This document shows positions 42,130 to 51,881 of a stretch of 64,000 nt of DNA, piece by piece (the first letter of the stretch is position 1; each line of letters starts with the position of its first letter). The translations under genes and the position numbers were made by a program. The stretch is from Streptomyces sp. NBC_01216 (lineage in GTDB: Bacteria; Actinomycetota; Actinomycetes; Streptomycetales; Streptomycetaceae). The DNA lies in assembly GCF_035994945.1 (NCBI RefSeq), contig NZ_CP108677.1, positions 6,820,001 to 6,884,000 of the forward strand. The letters are read 5' to 3'. The notes below the pieces were generated by a model, which searched no databases, had not been told where the DNA came from, and saw only the letters and a list, made by a program, of their open reading frames with translations.

Positions 42130-42174
42130 CCCGCCCGAATGGCCCGGGTGCCGCCCGTGCCGCACGCTCGTCCC

Positions 42175-42495
42175 ATGATCTTCATCGCCGTTCGTTTCAC
42201 CGCACGTCCCGAGTACGCCGACAGCTGGCTCGACCGCGTCGCCGACTTCACCCGCGCCACCCGCGAGGAGCCCGGCAACCTGTTCTTCGACTGGTCGCGC
42301 AGCGTGGACGACCCGAACCAGTTCGTTCTCCTGGAGGCATTCGCCGACGCCGAGGCCGGCGCGGCGCACGTCGCCTCCGCGCATTTCGAGGAGGGTCTCC
42401 GGACGATGGGCGAGGCGATCGCCGTCACTCCCGAGATCATCAACGCCGAGGTGCCCCAGCAGGGCTGGGGTCCGATGGGTGAACTCGCCCGCTGA
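42175..42495 (+). CDS. Antibiotic biosynthesis monooxygenase (ABM) domain protein
   Basis: The product has 106 residues: IFIAVRFTARPEYADSWLDRVADFTRATREEPGNLFFDWSRS (read in part), FVLLEAFADAEAGAAHVASAHFEEGL, a full ferredoxin-like ABM domain. Members are small dimeric quinone-forming oxygenases or heme-degrading relatives. It follows the IclR gene by 45 bases and is likely its target or operon partner. Confidence 0.85.
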   Translation: MIFIAVRFTARPEYADSWLDRVADFTRATREEPGNLFFDWSRSVDDPNQFVLLEAFADAEAGAAHVASAHFEEGLRTMGEAIAVTPEIINAEVPQQGWGPMGELAR

Positions 42496-42739
42496 CCGCT
42501 GACCGCTGACCGCTGGTCGCCCGGCGTCCGCCCCCGCGCCTTCGTCCGGCGCCGCGCGGGCCCCTCCGGCGCGGGCCCCTCCGGCGCGGGCGCCCGCGCC
42601 GTCCCCCGTCGCGTTCGCCGTTCGTGTGCGGGCTCTCACCGCCGGTGCGCGCGGGTGCGGCCCCCCGTCGCACCCGACAGACTGGACGGACACGAGACTG
42701 GACGAAACACGCCGCACGCGGGTTTGGGGGTGGTCGACG

Positions 42740-45700
42740 ATGCCGCTACGAGAGATGTCCGGCTCGCTGCGCCGCTGGACCCTCCTCTACGTACTGTTCG
42801 TGGCCGTCGTCACCATCGCGTATCTGACCGTCCCCGCCCGGCACACCGCGTTCTGGGCGCTCATCGGCCTCAGCGGCGTCGCCGCCATCCTCGCCGGCGT
42901 CCATCTGCACCGGCCCGCCCGCCGCTGGCCCTGGCTGGTGCTCGCGGCCGCCAACGTCACCTTCGTCGCCGGTGACACCACGTACAACGCACTGGAGGCG
43001 TTCTTCCACCAGAACCGCCCTTTCCCGTCGCTCGCCGATGCCTTCTACCTCGCCACCTACCCCCTCTTCGCGATCGGCCTCTACGGCTTCATCCACCGCC
43101 GGGCCGCCGGCCGCGACCTGGCGGTGGCGCTCGACGCCCTGATCCTCACCTCGGGCGTGGCACTGCTGTCCTGGGTGAACCTGATCAACCCGCTGGCCAC
43201 CTCCCCGGACATGACCTGGGTCGAGCGCGCCATCTCCGCCGCGTACCCCCTGGGCGACGTCCTGATGCTCGCGATGCTCGCCCGGCTGCTCGTCCCCGGC
43301 GGACTGCGTTCGCGGGCCGTGCAGCTGCTCACCCTCGGCACCTGCGGCATCCTCTTCTCCGACGTCGTCTACAGCGTGAAGCAGCTGGACGGGACCTGGC
43401 AGGTCGGCACCCCCTGGGACCTGGGCTGGGTGGTCTTCTTCACCGCCTGGGGCCTCGCCGCCCTCCACCCCTCGATGACCGGGCTCACCGCGCTCGCGCC
43501 GGAACCGACACCCGAGATCGCCGAGCGCCGGCTCTTCCTGCTCGCCCTCGCCTCCCTCATCGCTCCCGCCCTGCTGCTCTTCCAGTCGCTGCGCCAAGAA
43601 GCCGACCAGGACATCGGAGTCATCGCGATCTTCTCCGCGGTCATGTTCCTGCTGGTCCTGATCCGGCTGTGGGGCATGATGACCGACCACCGCAAGGCCG
43701 AGTCGCGTGAGCGGAGCCTGCGGGTCGCCGCCGCGTCGCTGGTGGCGGCGCTGAGCCCGCGCGAGGTCGCCGCCGCCGTCGAGACCGCCGCGGCCACGCT
43801 CTTCGGCGCCGGAACCCCGCACCACACCGTGCTGCTCACCCGGGACCGCCGTGGCGGGCTGACCGCCGTGTCGACCGGCCGTCGGCCGGAGAACCTGCGG
43901 GTCATGGAGATAGGAGGACCGGGCGGCGGCCCGTGGCGCGAACAGCTCGGCGACGGCAGCCTCCTCGTCCCCGTCGACGCGCTCGCCCCGGCCGTCGCCG
44001 CCGCGCTCGCCCCCGAGACCCACGCCCTGCTCTGCCCGCTCGCCCTCCAGACCCCCGCCGCCGGTGAGTCGTTGCTCGGCGCCGTGCTCCTCGCCGGGTC
44101 GGAGAAGAAGCTGTCCGAGATCGCCGGCTCCGCCCAGTCGCTCGCCTCCCAGGCCGCGCTCGCCCTGGAGCGCTTCGGGCTGAGCGAGGAGGTCAGCCGC
44201 CGTACGAGCGAGGCGTACTTCCGCACCCTGGTGCACAACACGTCCGACGTCATCCTCATCGTGGACGACGACGACACCATCCGGTACGCGAGCCCGTCCG
44301 CGGAGAGCATGTTCGGGCACTCCCTGCTGCCCGGCACCCCGCTGACCGGACTCCTCGCCCCCGGCGACTCCGGCAGTGCCCTGCGGATCCTCGCCGGCGT
44401 CCGTTCCCGGGGGAACGTGGACGCCCGTGACGACTGGAAACTGCTGCACGGCGGCTCCGCCGACCTGGAGGTCGAGGTCCGGTGCAGCAACCTGCGGGAC
44501 GACCAGACCGTGCACGGTCTGGTGCTTACCCTCCGGGACGTCACCGAACAGCGGAAGCTGGAACGCGAGCTCACCCACCGTGCCTTCCACGACTCGCTGA
44601 CCGGTCTGCCCAACCGGGTCCTGCTCCTGGAGCGCATCGAGCGGGCCCTGCTGCGCGGCCGACGCGAATCCACCCTGACCTGCATGCTCTTCGTCGACCT
44701 GGACGACTTCAAGGTCGTCAACGACACCATGGGGCACTCGGTCGGGGACGAACTCCTCGTCGCCGTGGCCCGCCGGCTCACCTCCGTGCTCCGGCTCACC
44801 GACACCGCCGCCCGGCTGGGCGGCGACGAGTTCGCCGTGCTGATCGAGGGCGCCCGCGAACCCGGCGACGCCGAGGTCCTCGCCGCCGAGATCGTCAGCA
44901 CCCTCAGCCAGCCCTTCCACCTCACCGACGGGGCCGTGTCCGTCTCGACCAGCGTCGGCGTCGCCACCGTCCTCGACAGCGCCCACGCCGAGGAACTCCT
45001 CGGCCACGCCGACCTCGCCCTGTACGCCGCCAAGGCCGCCGGGAAGAAGCGGTGGCGGCGGTTCCGGCCCGAGCTGCACTCCCGGCTCGTCGCCCGCCAC
45101 GAGCTGCAGGCAGGGATGGACAACGCGATCGCCCAGCACGCCTTCGCCCTGCGCTACCAGCCCATCGTCACGGTCGACGACGCGGACCTGGCGGGATTCG
45201 AGGCCCTCATCCGCTGGCCGCACGCACGACGCGGCATGGTCCCGCCCGAGCAGTTCATCACCCTCGCCGAGGAGAGCGGCCACATCATGCCGCTCGGCGC
45301 CTGGGTGCTCGACCACGCGGCCCACGACATCGCCCGCTGGCAGCGCGCGCACCGCCGGATGCCGGCGCTGTGCGCCAACGTGAACGTCTCCGCCCGCCAG
45401 TTCCGCGACCCCGGCCTGCTCGACGTGGTCCGGCGCACCCTGCGCTCCTCGGGGCTCGCCCCCGGCTCGCTGGTCCTGGAGCTCACCGAGTCCGTCCTCA
45501 TGCACCACGACGAACAGATCGGCACCACCATGCGGGCCCTGAAGGACCTCGGGGTGTCCATCGCCATCGACGACTTCGGTACCGGTTTCTCCTCGCTCAG
45601 CTACCTGCGCGAGTTCCCCATCGACGTGCTGAAGGTCGACAAGTCGTTCATCGACGACATCACCACCGACGGCCAGCAGGTCGCCCTCGTCGAGGGCATC

Positions 45701-47230
45701 GTGCGGATCGCCGACGTCCTCGGGCTCCAGGTCGTCGCCGAGGGGATCGAGAACGAGGACCAGCGCTCCCTGCTCGCCGACATGGGCTGCCGCTTCGGCC
45801 AGGGCTACCTCTTCGCCCGTCCGATGACCGCCCATCAGGCCGAGACCTTCCTGCACCGGCCGCCGACGGCGGGAGCGCCCGCCCGCCCGGCCCGCACCGC
45901 CCCGGCCGTACGGACCGCCCCCGCCGACGCGCCCGCCGACGGCGCCCCGGGCCCGGGCTCCCGAGCGGCCCGTCTCGACGCGCGCTGGCGGGACCTGGAG
46001 CGGCTCAAGCACACCAGCAAGATGTGCGACGCCGTCATCGACGAGATCGACGGGCGCAGGCTCCGCGTCGGCGACCACTGGCTGATCGACTTCGCCTCCT
46101 GCAACTATCTCGGCTTCGACCTCGACCCCGAGATCATGGCCGCCATCGACCCCCAGGTGCGCACCTGGGGCACCCACCCCAGCTGGTCCCGGCTCATCGG
46201 CAGTCCCCGGCTCTACCCGCGCATCGAGGAACGCCTCACCGACCTCCTCGGGGCACCCGACACCCTGCTCCTGCCGACCATCACCCTCATCCACCAGTCG
46301 GTCATCCCACTGCTCGCGGCCGGCGGCCAGGTGTTCGTCGAGGCCCAGGCCCACCGCACCATCTACGACGGCTGCGTCGTCGCCCGCGGGCAGGGCGCCG
46401 ATCTGCACCGCTTCCGGATCGACGAGCCGTGGGAGCTCGACGCGATGCTGCGCGACGCCCCCGGCGGCGCCCGCCTCGTCTGCATGGACGGCGTCAACAG
46501 CATGACCGGCAACTACCCCGACCTGCGGACCACCGCCCGGATCTGCCGTGAGCACGGCGCCCTGCTCTACGTGGACGACGCCCACGGATTCGGCGTCATC
46601 GGCGAACGCGGCCCGCAGGAGACCAGCCCCTACGGGGACCGTGGCAACAGCATCGTGCGCCACCTCGGCGAGACCTACGACGGCATCGTCCTCGTCGGCG
46701 GATTCTCCAAGGCGTACTCCTCGCTGCTCGCCTTCCTCGCTCTGCCCCGCCGCCTGAAGGACCACCTCAAGGTGGCCGCCGCCCCGTACCTCTACTCCGG
46801 CCCCTCGCCGACCGCGTCGCTCGCCACCGCCCTCGCCGGACTCGACGTCAACGAGGAGCGCGGCGACGCCATCCGGGCCGATCTGCACCGCAGGACCGCA
46901 CGGGTCCTCGACCACGTACGCGGCCTCGGCATCGCCACGCCCAACACCGACGGCCTGCCGATCATCGAGATCCCGCTCGGAGACCCCGCCGAACTGGAGT
47001 CCGTCGCCGCGTTCCTGTGGGACCGGGGCATCTACGTCACCCTCGCCAGCTACCCCCTCGTCCCGCGCGACCAGGTGGGTTTCCGGGTCCAGATCACCGC
47101 CGCCAACACCGACGAGGAGATCGAGGAGCTCAACGACGCCGTCACCGAGTTGTCAGCCCGCTTCGCCCTGCGACGCCTCCCTGGCGTCCGGCCCGGCACG
47201 ATCCCGGCCGGACGGGCCGATGAGACGTGA
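42740..47230 (+). CDS. Membrane PAS-GGDEF-EAL protein fused to an alpha-oxoamine synthase
   Basis: The protein has 1,496 residues from ATG 42740, with GGGGGTGG upstream. Order: multi-helix membrane sensor (about 12-325), GAF-like region (about 340-490), PAS (about 495-610), GGDEF (motif at 694-698, with inhibitory RLTD site at 685-688), EAL (EALIRW at 821; VAEGIE late), a Pro/Ala linker (about 1,045-1,080), then a complete PLP-dependent alpha-oxoamine synthase. That last domain shows NYLGF, an HRTIYDG histidine, the VDDAHGFGVIG aspartate and the PLP lysine 1,324 in GGFSKAYSS. Both c-di-GMP motifs look active. The last domain would join an acyl-CoA with an amino acid to an amino ketone, like CqsA, BioF or serine palmitoyltransferase. 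The frame is unbroken over the fusion. It is coupled to a methyltransferase gene. Product is unknown. Confidence 0.9.
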   Translation: MPLREMSGSLRRWTLLYVLFVAVVTIAYLTVPARHTAFWALIGLSGVAAILAGVHLHRPARRWPWLVLAAANVTFVAGDTTYNALEAFFHQNRPFPSLADAFYLATYPLFAIGLYGFIHRRAAGRDLAVALDALILTSGVALLSWVNLINPLATSPDMTWVERAISAAYPLGDVLMLAMLARLLVPGGLRSRAVQLLTLGTCGILFSDVVYSVKQLDGTWQVGTPWDLGWVVFFTAWGLAALHPSMTGLTALAPEPTPEIAERRLFLLALASLIAPALLLFQSLRQEADQDIGVIAIFSAVMFLLVLIRLWGMMTDHRKAESRERSLRVAAASLVAALSPREVAAAVETAAATLFGAGTPHHTVLLTRDRRGGLTAVSTGRRPENLRVMEIGGPGGGPWREQLGDGSLLVPVDALAPAVAAALAPETHALLCPLALQTPAAGESLLGAVLLAGSEKKLSEIAGSAQSLASQAALALERFGLSEEVSRRTSEAYFRTLVHNTSDVILIVDDDDTIRYASPSAESMFGHSLLPGTPLTGLLAPGDSGSALRILAGVRSRGNVDARDDWKLLHGGSADLEVEVRCSNLRDDQTVHGLVLTLRDVTEQRKLERELTHRAFHDSLTGLPNRVLLLERIERALLRGRRESTLTCMLFVDLDDFKVVNDTMGHSVGDELLVAVARRLTSVLRLTDTAARLGGDEFAVLIEGAREPGDAEVLAAEIVSTLSQPFHLTDGAVSVSTSVGVATVLDSAHAEELLGHADLALYAAKAAGKKRWRRFRPELHSRLVARHELQAGMDNAIAQHAFALRYQPIVTVDDADLAGFEALIRWPHARRGMVPPEQFITLAEESGHIMPLGAWVLDHAAHDIARWQRAHRRMPALCANVNVSARQFRDPGLLDVVRRTLRSSGLAPGSLVLELTESVLMHHDEQIGTTMRALKDLGVSIAIDDFGTGFSSLSYLREFPIDVLKVDKSFIDDITTDGQQVALVEGIVRIADVLGLQVVAEGIENEDQRSLLADMGCRFGQGYLFARPMTAHQAETFLHRPPTAGAPARPARTAPAVRTAPADAPADGAPGPGSRAARLDARWRDLERLKHTSKMCDAVIDEIDGRRLRVGDHWLIDFASCNYLGFDLDPEIMAAIDPQVRTWGTHPSWSRLIGSPRLYPRIEERLTDLLGAPDTLLLPTITLIHQSVIPLLAAGGQVFVEAQAHRTIYDGCVVARGQGADLHRFRIDEPWELDAMLRDAPGGARLVCMDGVNSMTGNYPDLRTTARICREHGALLYVDDAHGFGVIGERGPQETSPYGDRGNSIVRHLGETYDGIVLVGGFSKAYSSLLAFLALPRRLKDHLKVAAAPYLYSGPSPTASLATALAGLDVNEERGDAIRADLHRRTARVLDHVRGLGIATPNTDGLPIIEIPLGDPAELESVAAFLWDRGIYVTLASYPLVPRDQVGFRVQITAANTDEEIEELNDAVTELSARFALRRLPGVRPGTIPAGRADET

Positions 47231-47982
47231 TGGCGACGGCCGGGCGAGAGGTGCGCAGGAACCGCGACGCGGACTGGAACGCCTGGCCCGTCGCGGAGTA
47301 CCTGGCCGAGAACTACCGCCGGCTGCACCCCTGCGACCGGGACGTCATCCGCCACCACTCCGCCTTCTACCGCCAGTTCCCCCCCGACTCCCTCGCCCGT
47401 ACCCTCGAACTCGGCGCGGGCCCCAACCTCTACCCGCTGATGCCGGCCACCGCGGCCGGCCGCCGCGTCGAGGCCGTCGAACCGAGCGCCGCCGGCCGCG
47501 CCTACCTCCGGCGCCAGCTGACCCACGGCCCCGAGGACAGCTGGGAGCCGTTCTACGCGCTGGCCCGGGCGCTCGACCCCGCGCTGCCCCGCACCCTGGC
47601 CGAGGCCCTCACCCGTGTCCACGTGGTCCGCGGCGACGCCGGCACGCTGACCGAGGGCCGCTACGACACCGCGTCGATGAACTTCGTCGCCGAGAGCGTC
47701 ACCGAGGACTTCGGCGAGTTCACAGCGCTGTGTGAGGCATTCGTCCGCGCCGTGCGGCCCGGCGGCGGGCTCGTCGCCGCCTTCATGGCCGGCATGCCGA
47801 GCTACCGCATCGGCCAGGGGCCGCTCTGGCCGGCCTGCCCGGTGGACGAGCCCGCGCTGCGCGCCGTCTTCGGCCCCCACACCACCGCCCTGCGCGTCAC
47901 CCGGCTCGCGAAGGACCGCACCCTGCCCGAGTACGGGGACGACGGGGTGCTGCTGCTCACCGCCCGACGGACCACCCCTTGA
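47230..47982 (+). CDS. SAM-dependent methyltransferase
   Basis: The product has about 250 residues. ATG 47230 overlaps the upstream TGA (TGATG); GTG 47227 would give the equally common GTGA overlap. SAM motif I is TLELGAGPNLYPLM at about 57-70, followed by VEAVEPSAAGRAYL (motif II acidic residue), YDTASMNFVAESVTED and RPGGGLVAAFMAG. N-terminal helices suit a small-molecule methyltransferase of the NNMT-like sort. Coupling to the oxoamine synthase fusion suggests it methylates that enzyme's product. Its last 26 bases overlap the converging glycoside hydrolase gene. Confidence 0.8.
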   Translation: MATAGREVRRNRDADWNAWPVAEYLAENYRRLHPCDRDVIRHHSAFYRQFPPDSLARTLELGAGPNLYPLMPATAAGRRVEAVEPSAAGRAYLRRQLTHGPEDSWEPFYALARALDPALPRTLAEALTRVHVVRGDAGTLTEGRYDTASMNFVAESVTEDFGEFTALCEAFVRAVRPGGGLVAAFMAGMPSYRIGQGPLWPACPVDEPALRAVFGPHTTALRVTRLAKDRTLPEYGDDGVLLLTARRTTP

Positions 47983-49219
47983 TCAGCTCGGAGTACGTGT
48001 CGAGCGAGGAGCCGAGTGTGCCGTCGTACAGCTGCTGGTCGAACGCCCACATCAGGCCCTCGAGACCGCACGTGCCGAGCTGCCGGAAGGCCGCCGCCAT
48101 CACCCCCGGCCGGTACGCCGCCACCTGCGGCCCCGCACTCTCCCCGGACAGGTGCCGGAACCCCTCCGCCCGCGCCACCGCCACCACCCAGCGGGCCGAG
48201 GACCAGGTCCGCACGGTCGCGTCGGGAGCCGACCCCACCGCACCGGAGTCGCCCGGCGCGCAGCCATTGTCGGTGGGCCGGCCGGTGCCGTCCACCAGGG
48301 CGGTGGTGGTGATCTGCACCTGGTCGCGGTGCTCCACCAGGCCGAGTGTGGCGAAGAATCCCACGCCCTGGCCGATCAGACGCGCCCCGTCGCCGCGGCC
48401 GTCCAGGTAGGTGGCAACGGCGGCGTCCCGGTCGGCCGGGTAGAAACCCGCCCCTGGCACCAGCAGCTTCAGCGGCCCCCGGTGCCCGAGCCCGGTGTAG
48501 AGCTCGATCTGCCAGTTGACCGCGTCGGCGAGCGACCCCAGGTACCAGTCGTACCAGCGCCGCACCTGGCGTTCGGTGAACGACGCCCCCCGGTAGCTGT
48601 GCTCCCCGGGACGCCAGCCGGGGTACGGGCTCGCCGCCTGGGCCTGCTGGTCGTACGCCCAGAAGGCGCCACCGTCCCGCCCGTCCGGGAGCGGCCGTGG
48701 ATAGCCGAACTCACCGTTCTCGTCGGTCCCGAGCCGGAGCGCCCACACGTCGTCCAGACCGATCCGCTCGTCCACCTGCCGTACGTACGCGGCGACCTCC
48801 GCCCGCACCGGCGCGCTGAACACGAGGTTCGGGGTGTTCGTGGAACGCTCGCCGTACTGGTTCCGCCACACCGACTCCGGGTGGGCGTCCGCGAGCCAGG
48901 CCGGCGGGTGGTTGAGCCCCAGCCCCGCCTCCACCCGCAGGCCGGCGTCCCGGAACGACGCCAGCCGTTCCCGCACCTGCCGTGCGTACGCCTCGTCGTA
49001 CACGCCCCGCTCCGGTTCGAACCGGTCCCAGGCCACCTGGAGATGGGCGACCCGCAGCCCGTGCGCGTACTCCTCCGCCGCCCGCTCCGGATCGGTTTGC
49101 AGGGTCCCGAACAGCGGCACCGGCGGCTGCTCGTCCGGGCGCAACGGCCCGAACGCGGCCGCCGCCAGCACCAGTACGGTGAGCAGCGCCGCCCTCACAG
49201 GCGGACGCGCCGGGTTCAT
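47957..49219 (-). CDS. Secreted TIM-barrel glycoside hydrolase (beta-galactosidase-like)
   Basis: The 420-residue product has a signal-type N-terminus (AALLTVLVLAAAAFG, about 10-24). A GH42/GH5-like barrel follows: HLQVAWDRFEPERGVYDE at about 58, LRVEAGLGLNHPPAWL at about 90, a probable acid/base glutamate in LGTDENGEFGYP at about 165, and LMWAFDQQLYDG near the end. It is last in the glycan operon and overlaps the upstream GT4 by ATGA. It may trim or release the exported polymer. Sugar specificity is not known. Confidence 0.7.
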   Translation of the reverse strand: MNPARPPVRAALLTVLVLAAAAFGPLRPDEQPPVPLFGTLQTDPERAAEEYAHGLRVAHLQVAWDRFEPERGVYDEAYARQVRERLASFRDAGLRVEAGLGLNHPPAWLADAHPESVWRNQYGERSTNTPNLVFSAPVRAEVAAYVRQVDERIGLDDVWALRLGTDENGEFGYPRPLPDGRDGGAFWAYDQQAQAASPYPGWRPGEHSYRGASFTERQVRRWYDWYLGSLADAVNWQIELYTGLGHRGPLKLLVPGAGFYPADRDAAVATYLDGRGDGARLIGQGVGFFATLGLVEHRDQVQITTTALVDGTGRPTDNGCAPGDSGAVGSAPDATVRTWSSARWVVAVARAEGFRHLSGESAGPQVAAYRPGVMAAAFRQLGTCGLEGLMWAFDQQLYDGTLGSSLDTYSELIKGWSVGR

Positions 49220-50319
49220 GGCAGCAGCTCCCGGTACAGCGAGGCGTACTGCGCGGCGAACCGCTCCGGACCGAAGTGCTCCTCCACCGCGAGCCGGCCG
49301 CGCTCGGCGAGGACCTCCCAGGACCGCGGCTGGTCCAGCAGCCACACCAACTGGTGACCCGTACGGCGGGCCTCGCCACCGGGTGCCCGCAGCACCGCGT
49401 TGCCGAAGTCGGCGAACTGCGGCAGATCACTGAGGATCACCGGTCGCCCGGTGGCCAGCGCCTGGAGCACCGTCAACGGGATGTCGGCCTTGCCGCCGAT
49501 CACCGGCGGCGGGAACAGGAAGACGTGCGCCGAGGTGATCAGCGCCCGCATGTCGTCGACGTACCCCCGGACCTCGGTGTCGACCAGGCCCCGGGCCCCG
49601 GCCCGCTCCCGCAACGCCTCCTCCAGGGAGTGCAGATCCTGCCCGGGCCGCCCCCGCATCGCCAGCACCAGCCGGAAGCGGGCACCGGCCCGGACCGCCT
49701 CCGCCGCCGCGTCGATCGCCGTCTCCGCCCCGCCCTGCGGGTCGTGGTGCCCGGCGTACAGCACCAGGGGCAGGCCGGGCGGCCGGGGCCGGAACGGCCA
49801 GTCCTCGAGCGGGATCATCGGCGGGATCACCCGTACGTCGCCGAAGTGCGCGGCGCGCAGCCGTCTCGCCATCGACTCGGACAGGGCGACCGTCGTCCCC
49901 AGCGGCCGGGTCCGGGGCAGCAGCCGCGCGTCCATCACCCCGGGCACCGTGTGCACCACCGGGCGGGCCCCGAGGAGCAGCGGACGCAGCCAGGAGAACG
50001 CCGGGAAGATGCGCCCGATCGTCAGGAACGCGTGCACCAGGTCACAACGGCGCGCCTGCACCGTCGCCGCGACCGCCGACTGCGCCCGCTCCGACAGGTG
50101 CGGCACCCCGTCCCGGGACAGAATCCGCACCGCGTGCCCGCCAAGCGCCACCCGAGGTGGGTGGCCGCGCCGGTGCGGCCACTGCGAGAACCAGGTGAAC
50201 TCCACGTCCGGCAGGGTCCCGAGCACGTCGGAGGCGAGCCGGACGTCGGCCCCGTCGGCCCCGTCCAGCGGACTGCTGGTCAGCAGCAGGACGCGGGGCC
50301 GGCGCGGGGTGGTGCTCAT
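49216..50319 (-). CDS. Glycosyltransferase family 4
   Basis: The protein has 367 residues from ATG 50319 in an ATGA overlap with the gene before it. GT-B fold: RVLLLTSSPLDGADGADVRLASDVLG at the N-terminus (read in part), VVHTVPGVMDARLL in the middle, PLVLYAGHHDPQGGAETAIDAA at about 195 as the second Rossmann domain, and HVFLFPPPVIGGKADIPLTVLQALATGRPVI at about 285, where the sugar nucleotide is bound. Cytoplasmic, with no membrane segment. It adds one sugar in the glycan made by this operon. Confidence 0.85.
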   Translation of the reverse strand: MSTTPRRPRVLLLTSSPLDGADGADVRLASDVLGTLPDVEFTWFSQWPHRRGHPPRVALGGHAVRILSRDGVPHLSERAQSAVAATVQARRCDLVHAFLTIGRIFPAFSWLRPLLLGARPVVHTVPGVMDARLLPRTRPLGTTVALSESMARRLRAAHFGDVRVIPPMIPLEDWPFRPRPPGLPLVLYAGHHDPQGGAETAIDAAAEAVRAGARFRLVLAMRGRPGQDLHSLEEALRERAGARGLVDTEVRGYVDDMRALITSAHVFLFPPPVIGGKADIPLTVLQALATGRPVILSDLPQFADFGNAVLRAPGGEARRTGHQLVWLLDQPRSWEVLAERGRLAVEEHFGPERFAAQYASLYRELLP

Positions 50320-51881
50320 CGCGGACCTGCCGCGGCCGGGGCGGGCGGCAGTTCGTACAGCGCGAGCGTCCCGTAGGTGGGCCCGCGGAAGGCGTACAGC
50401 AGCCGGGCATCGCGGGTGAGCCCGCGCACCTCGGCGGGAGTGAAGCGGCCGTAGCCCTCGTCGATGACCTTCCACGGCACGATGACGTACCGGGCCCGGT
50501 GGGCCGCCTGTTCGCCGGGCGTGATCCAGGGGCCGATCCGGTACGTGTCGCCGAAGGTCCAGAAGGTGACGCCGTCCGTGCGCAGTCCGTCGACGGACAC
50601 GACGCCGCTGCCGGGCGGCACGTGCTGCCGCAGGTACGCCTGCATCCTGACGAGCCCGTCGTCCGGGGTTCCGCGATCGGCGGCGTAGACGACCGCGGGT
50701 GTCGCCAGGAGCGCCACGAGCCCGGCCACCGCCACCGCCCGCAGCGCGGGGCGGCGACGGGGCATCGGCACTGTCACGGCCAGCGCCACCAGGTTCGGCA
50801 CGAAGAGCAGGTACAGCGCCTGCTCCTCCAGCGTGCCGATGCCCAGCGCGTAGGCCAGTGTGACGATCGCACAGGCGTGGAAGAGGGCGAGCAGCCGGTA
50901 CACCGGATCCCGGCGGCGCAGCAGCAGGAACAGTGCCACCGGTGTCAGCGCGAGCAGCAGGTAGGTGACGGTGAACGCGGGCAGCTCACCGGCGAGCCGG
51001 CCGGCGAGCGACGGCGTGCCCGGGGCGTTGAACCCGGTCTCCTGCGTGAGGCCGAGCAGCCGGTCCAGACCCTGCGTCTTCTGCTCCCAGAACGGCGCCC
51101 AGTGGCCGAAGCGCACGACGAGCGACACGTACACCGTGTACGGGACCAGTGCGACGGCCAGGGCGAGACCGGTCAGCCGGCGCGGCGGCCCCCAGTTCAG
51201 CGCGAGTGCCAGGAGCAGGGGAAGTACCGTGATCAGTACCGAGTGGTCCTTCGTGAGCACCGCCAGGCCGAGGAGCAGTCCGCCGGCCGTCGCCCGCGCC
51301 CGGGGGCGCCGCGGCGGCTCCGCCCGGCACAGCGGCAGCAGCACCAGGAAGCCCGCGAGCACCCACGTCATGGTGGCGGTCTCCAGGAGCACCCAGTTGT
51401 TCTGCCGGATGCAGAACTGGTCGAGAGCGAAGAGCAGTCCGGCCACCAGACCGGCCGGCCGGGACCGTACCCGGGCGACGAGGAGGACGAGCAGCGCCGC
51501 GGACACACCGGCCAGCAGGGCGTTCAGCACGCGGAGCGAGTGGACCTGGGCGATGACGTCCTGGTGCTCGCCGAACAGGCGCATCCACCCGGCCTCCAGA
51601 TAGAAGAACCCGGGCGGATGGAGGAAGAACAGCCCGCCCGAGGTGTGCGGGAATCCGCCCTGCGCGGCGCTGCGGCCCAGGTCCTGGTAGATGAGCTCGT
51701 CCACGAACAGGTCGCTCGCCCGGTCCACCCGGATCAGCCGCACGACCACCGTCAGGACGGCCGCGAGCAGCGCGTACCCCGCCGTCGGCACCGAGCGGGC
51801 GGCCGTCATGCGGGGCGGTGGGCCCGGGCGCCGCCCCGGCCGCTCGGCGGGTGGCGCGACGGAGGACCGGGGGAGGGTCAT
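50316..51881 (-). CDS. GT39-type membrane glycosyltransferase (ArnT/PMT-like)
   Basis: The 521-residue protein has about eleven transmembrane helices. The first outside loop holds DLFVDELIYQDLG with the acidic pair that is the catalytic site in PMT- and ArnT-type enzymes, and FFLHPPGFFYLEAGWMRLFG after it. A last soluble part (about 430-521) lies outside. Such enzymes use lipid-linked sugars on the outer membrane face. ATGA overlaps on both sides put it firmly in the operon. Confidence 0.82.
   Translation of the reverse strand: MTLPRSSVAPPAERPGRRPGPPPRMTAARSVPTAGYALLAAVLTVVVRLIRVDRASDLFVDELIYQDLGRSAAQGGFPHTSGGLFFLHPPGFFYLEAGWMRLFGEHQDVIAQVHSLRVLNALLAGVSAALLVLLVARVRSRPAGLVAGLLFALDQFCIRQNNWVLLETATMTWVLAGFLVLLPLCRAEPPRRPRARATAGGLLLGLAVLTKDHSVLITVLPLLLALALNWGPPRRLTGLALAVALVPYTVYVSLVVRFGHWAPFWEQKTQGLDRLLGLTQETGFNAPGTPSLAGRLAGELPAFTVTYLLLALTPVALFLLLRRRDPVYRLLALFHACAIVTLAYALGIGTLEEQALYLLFVPNLVALAVTVPMPRRRPALRAVAVAGLVALLATPAVVYAADRGTPDDGLVRMQAYLRQHVPPGSGVVSVDGLRTDGVTFWTFGDTYRIGPWITPGEQAAHRARYVIVPWKVIDEGYGRFTPAEVRGLTRDARLLYAFRGPTYGTLALYELPPAPAAAGPR

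Noticed and set aside
42746..46915. A 1,389-codon reverse-strand open frame opposite the c-di-GMP fusion gene
   Set aside because: It is a shadow of the forward gene: composition is Gly, Val, Asp, Glu and Arg in the mirror of GC-rich codons, with no domain and no ribosome-binding site.
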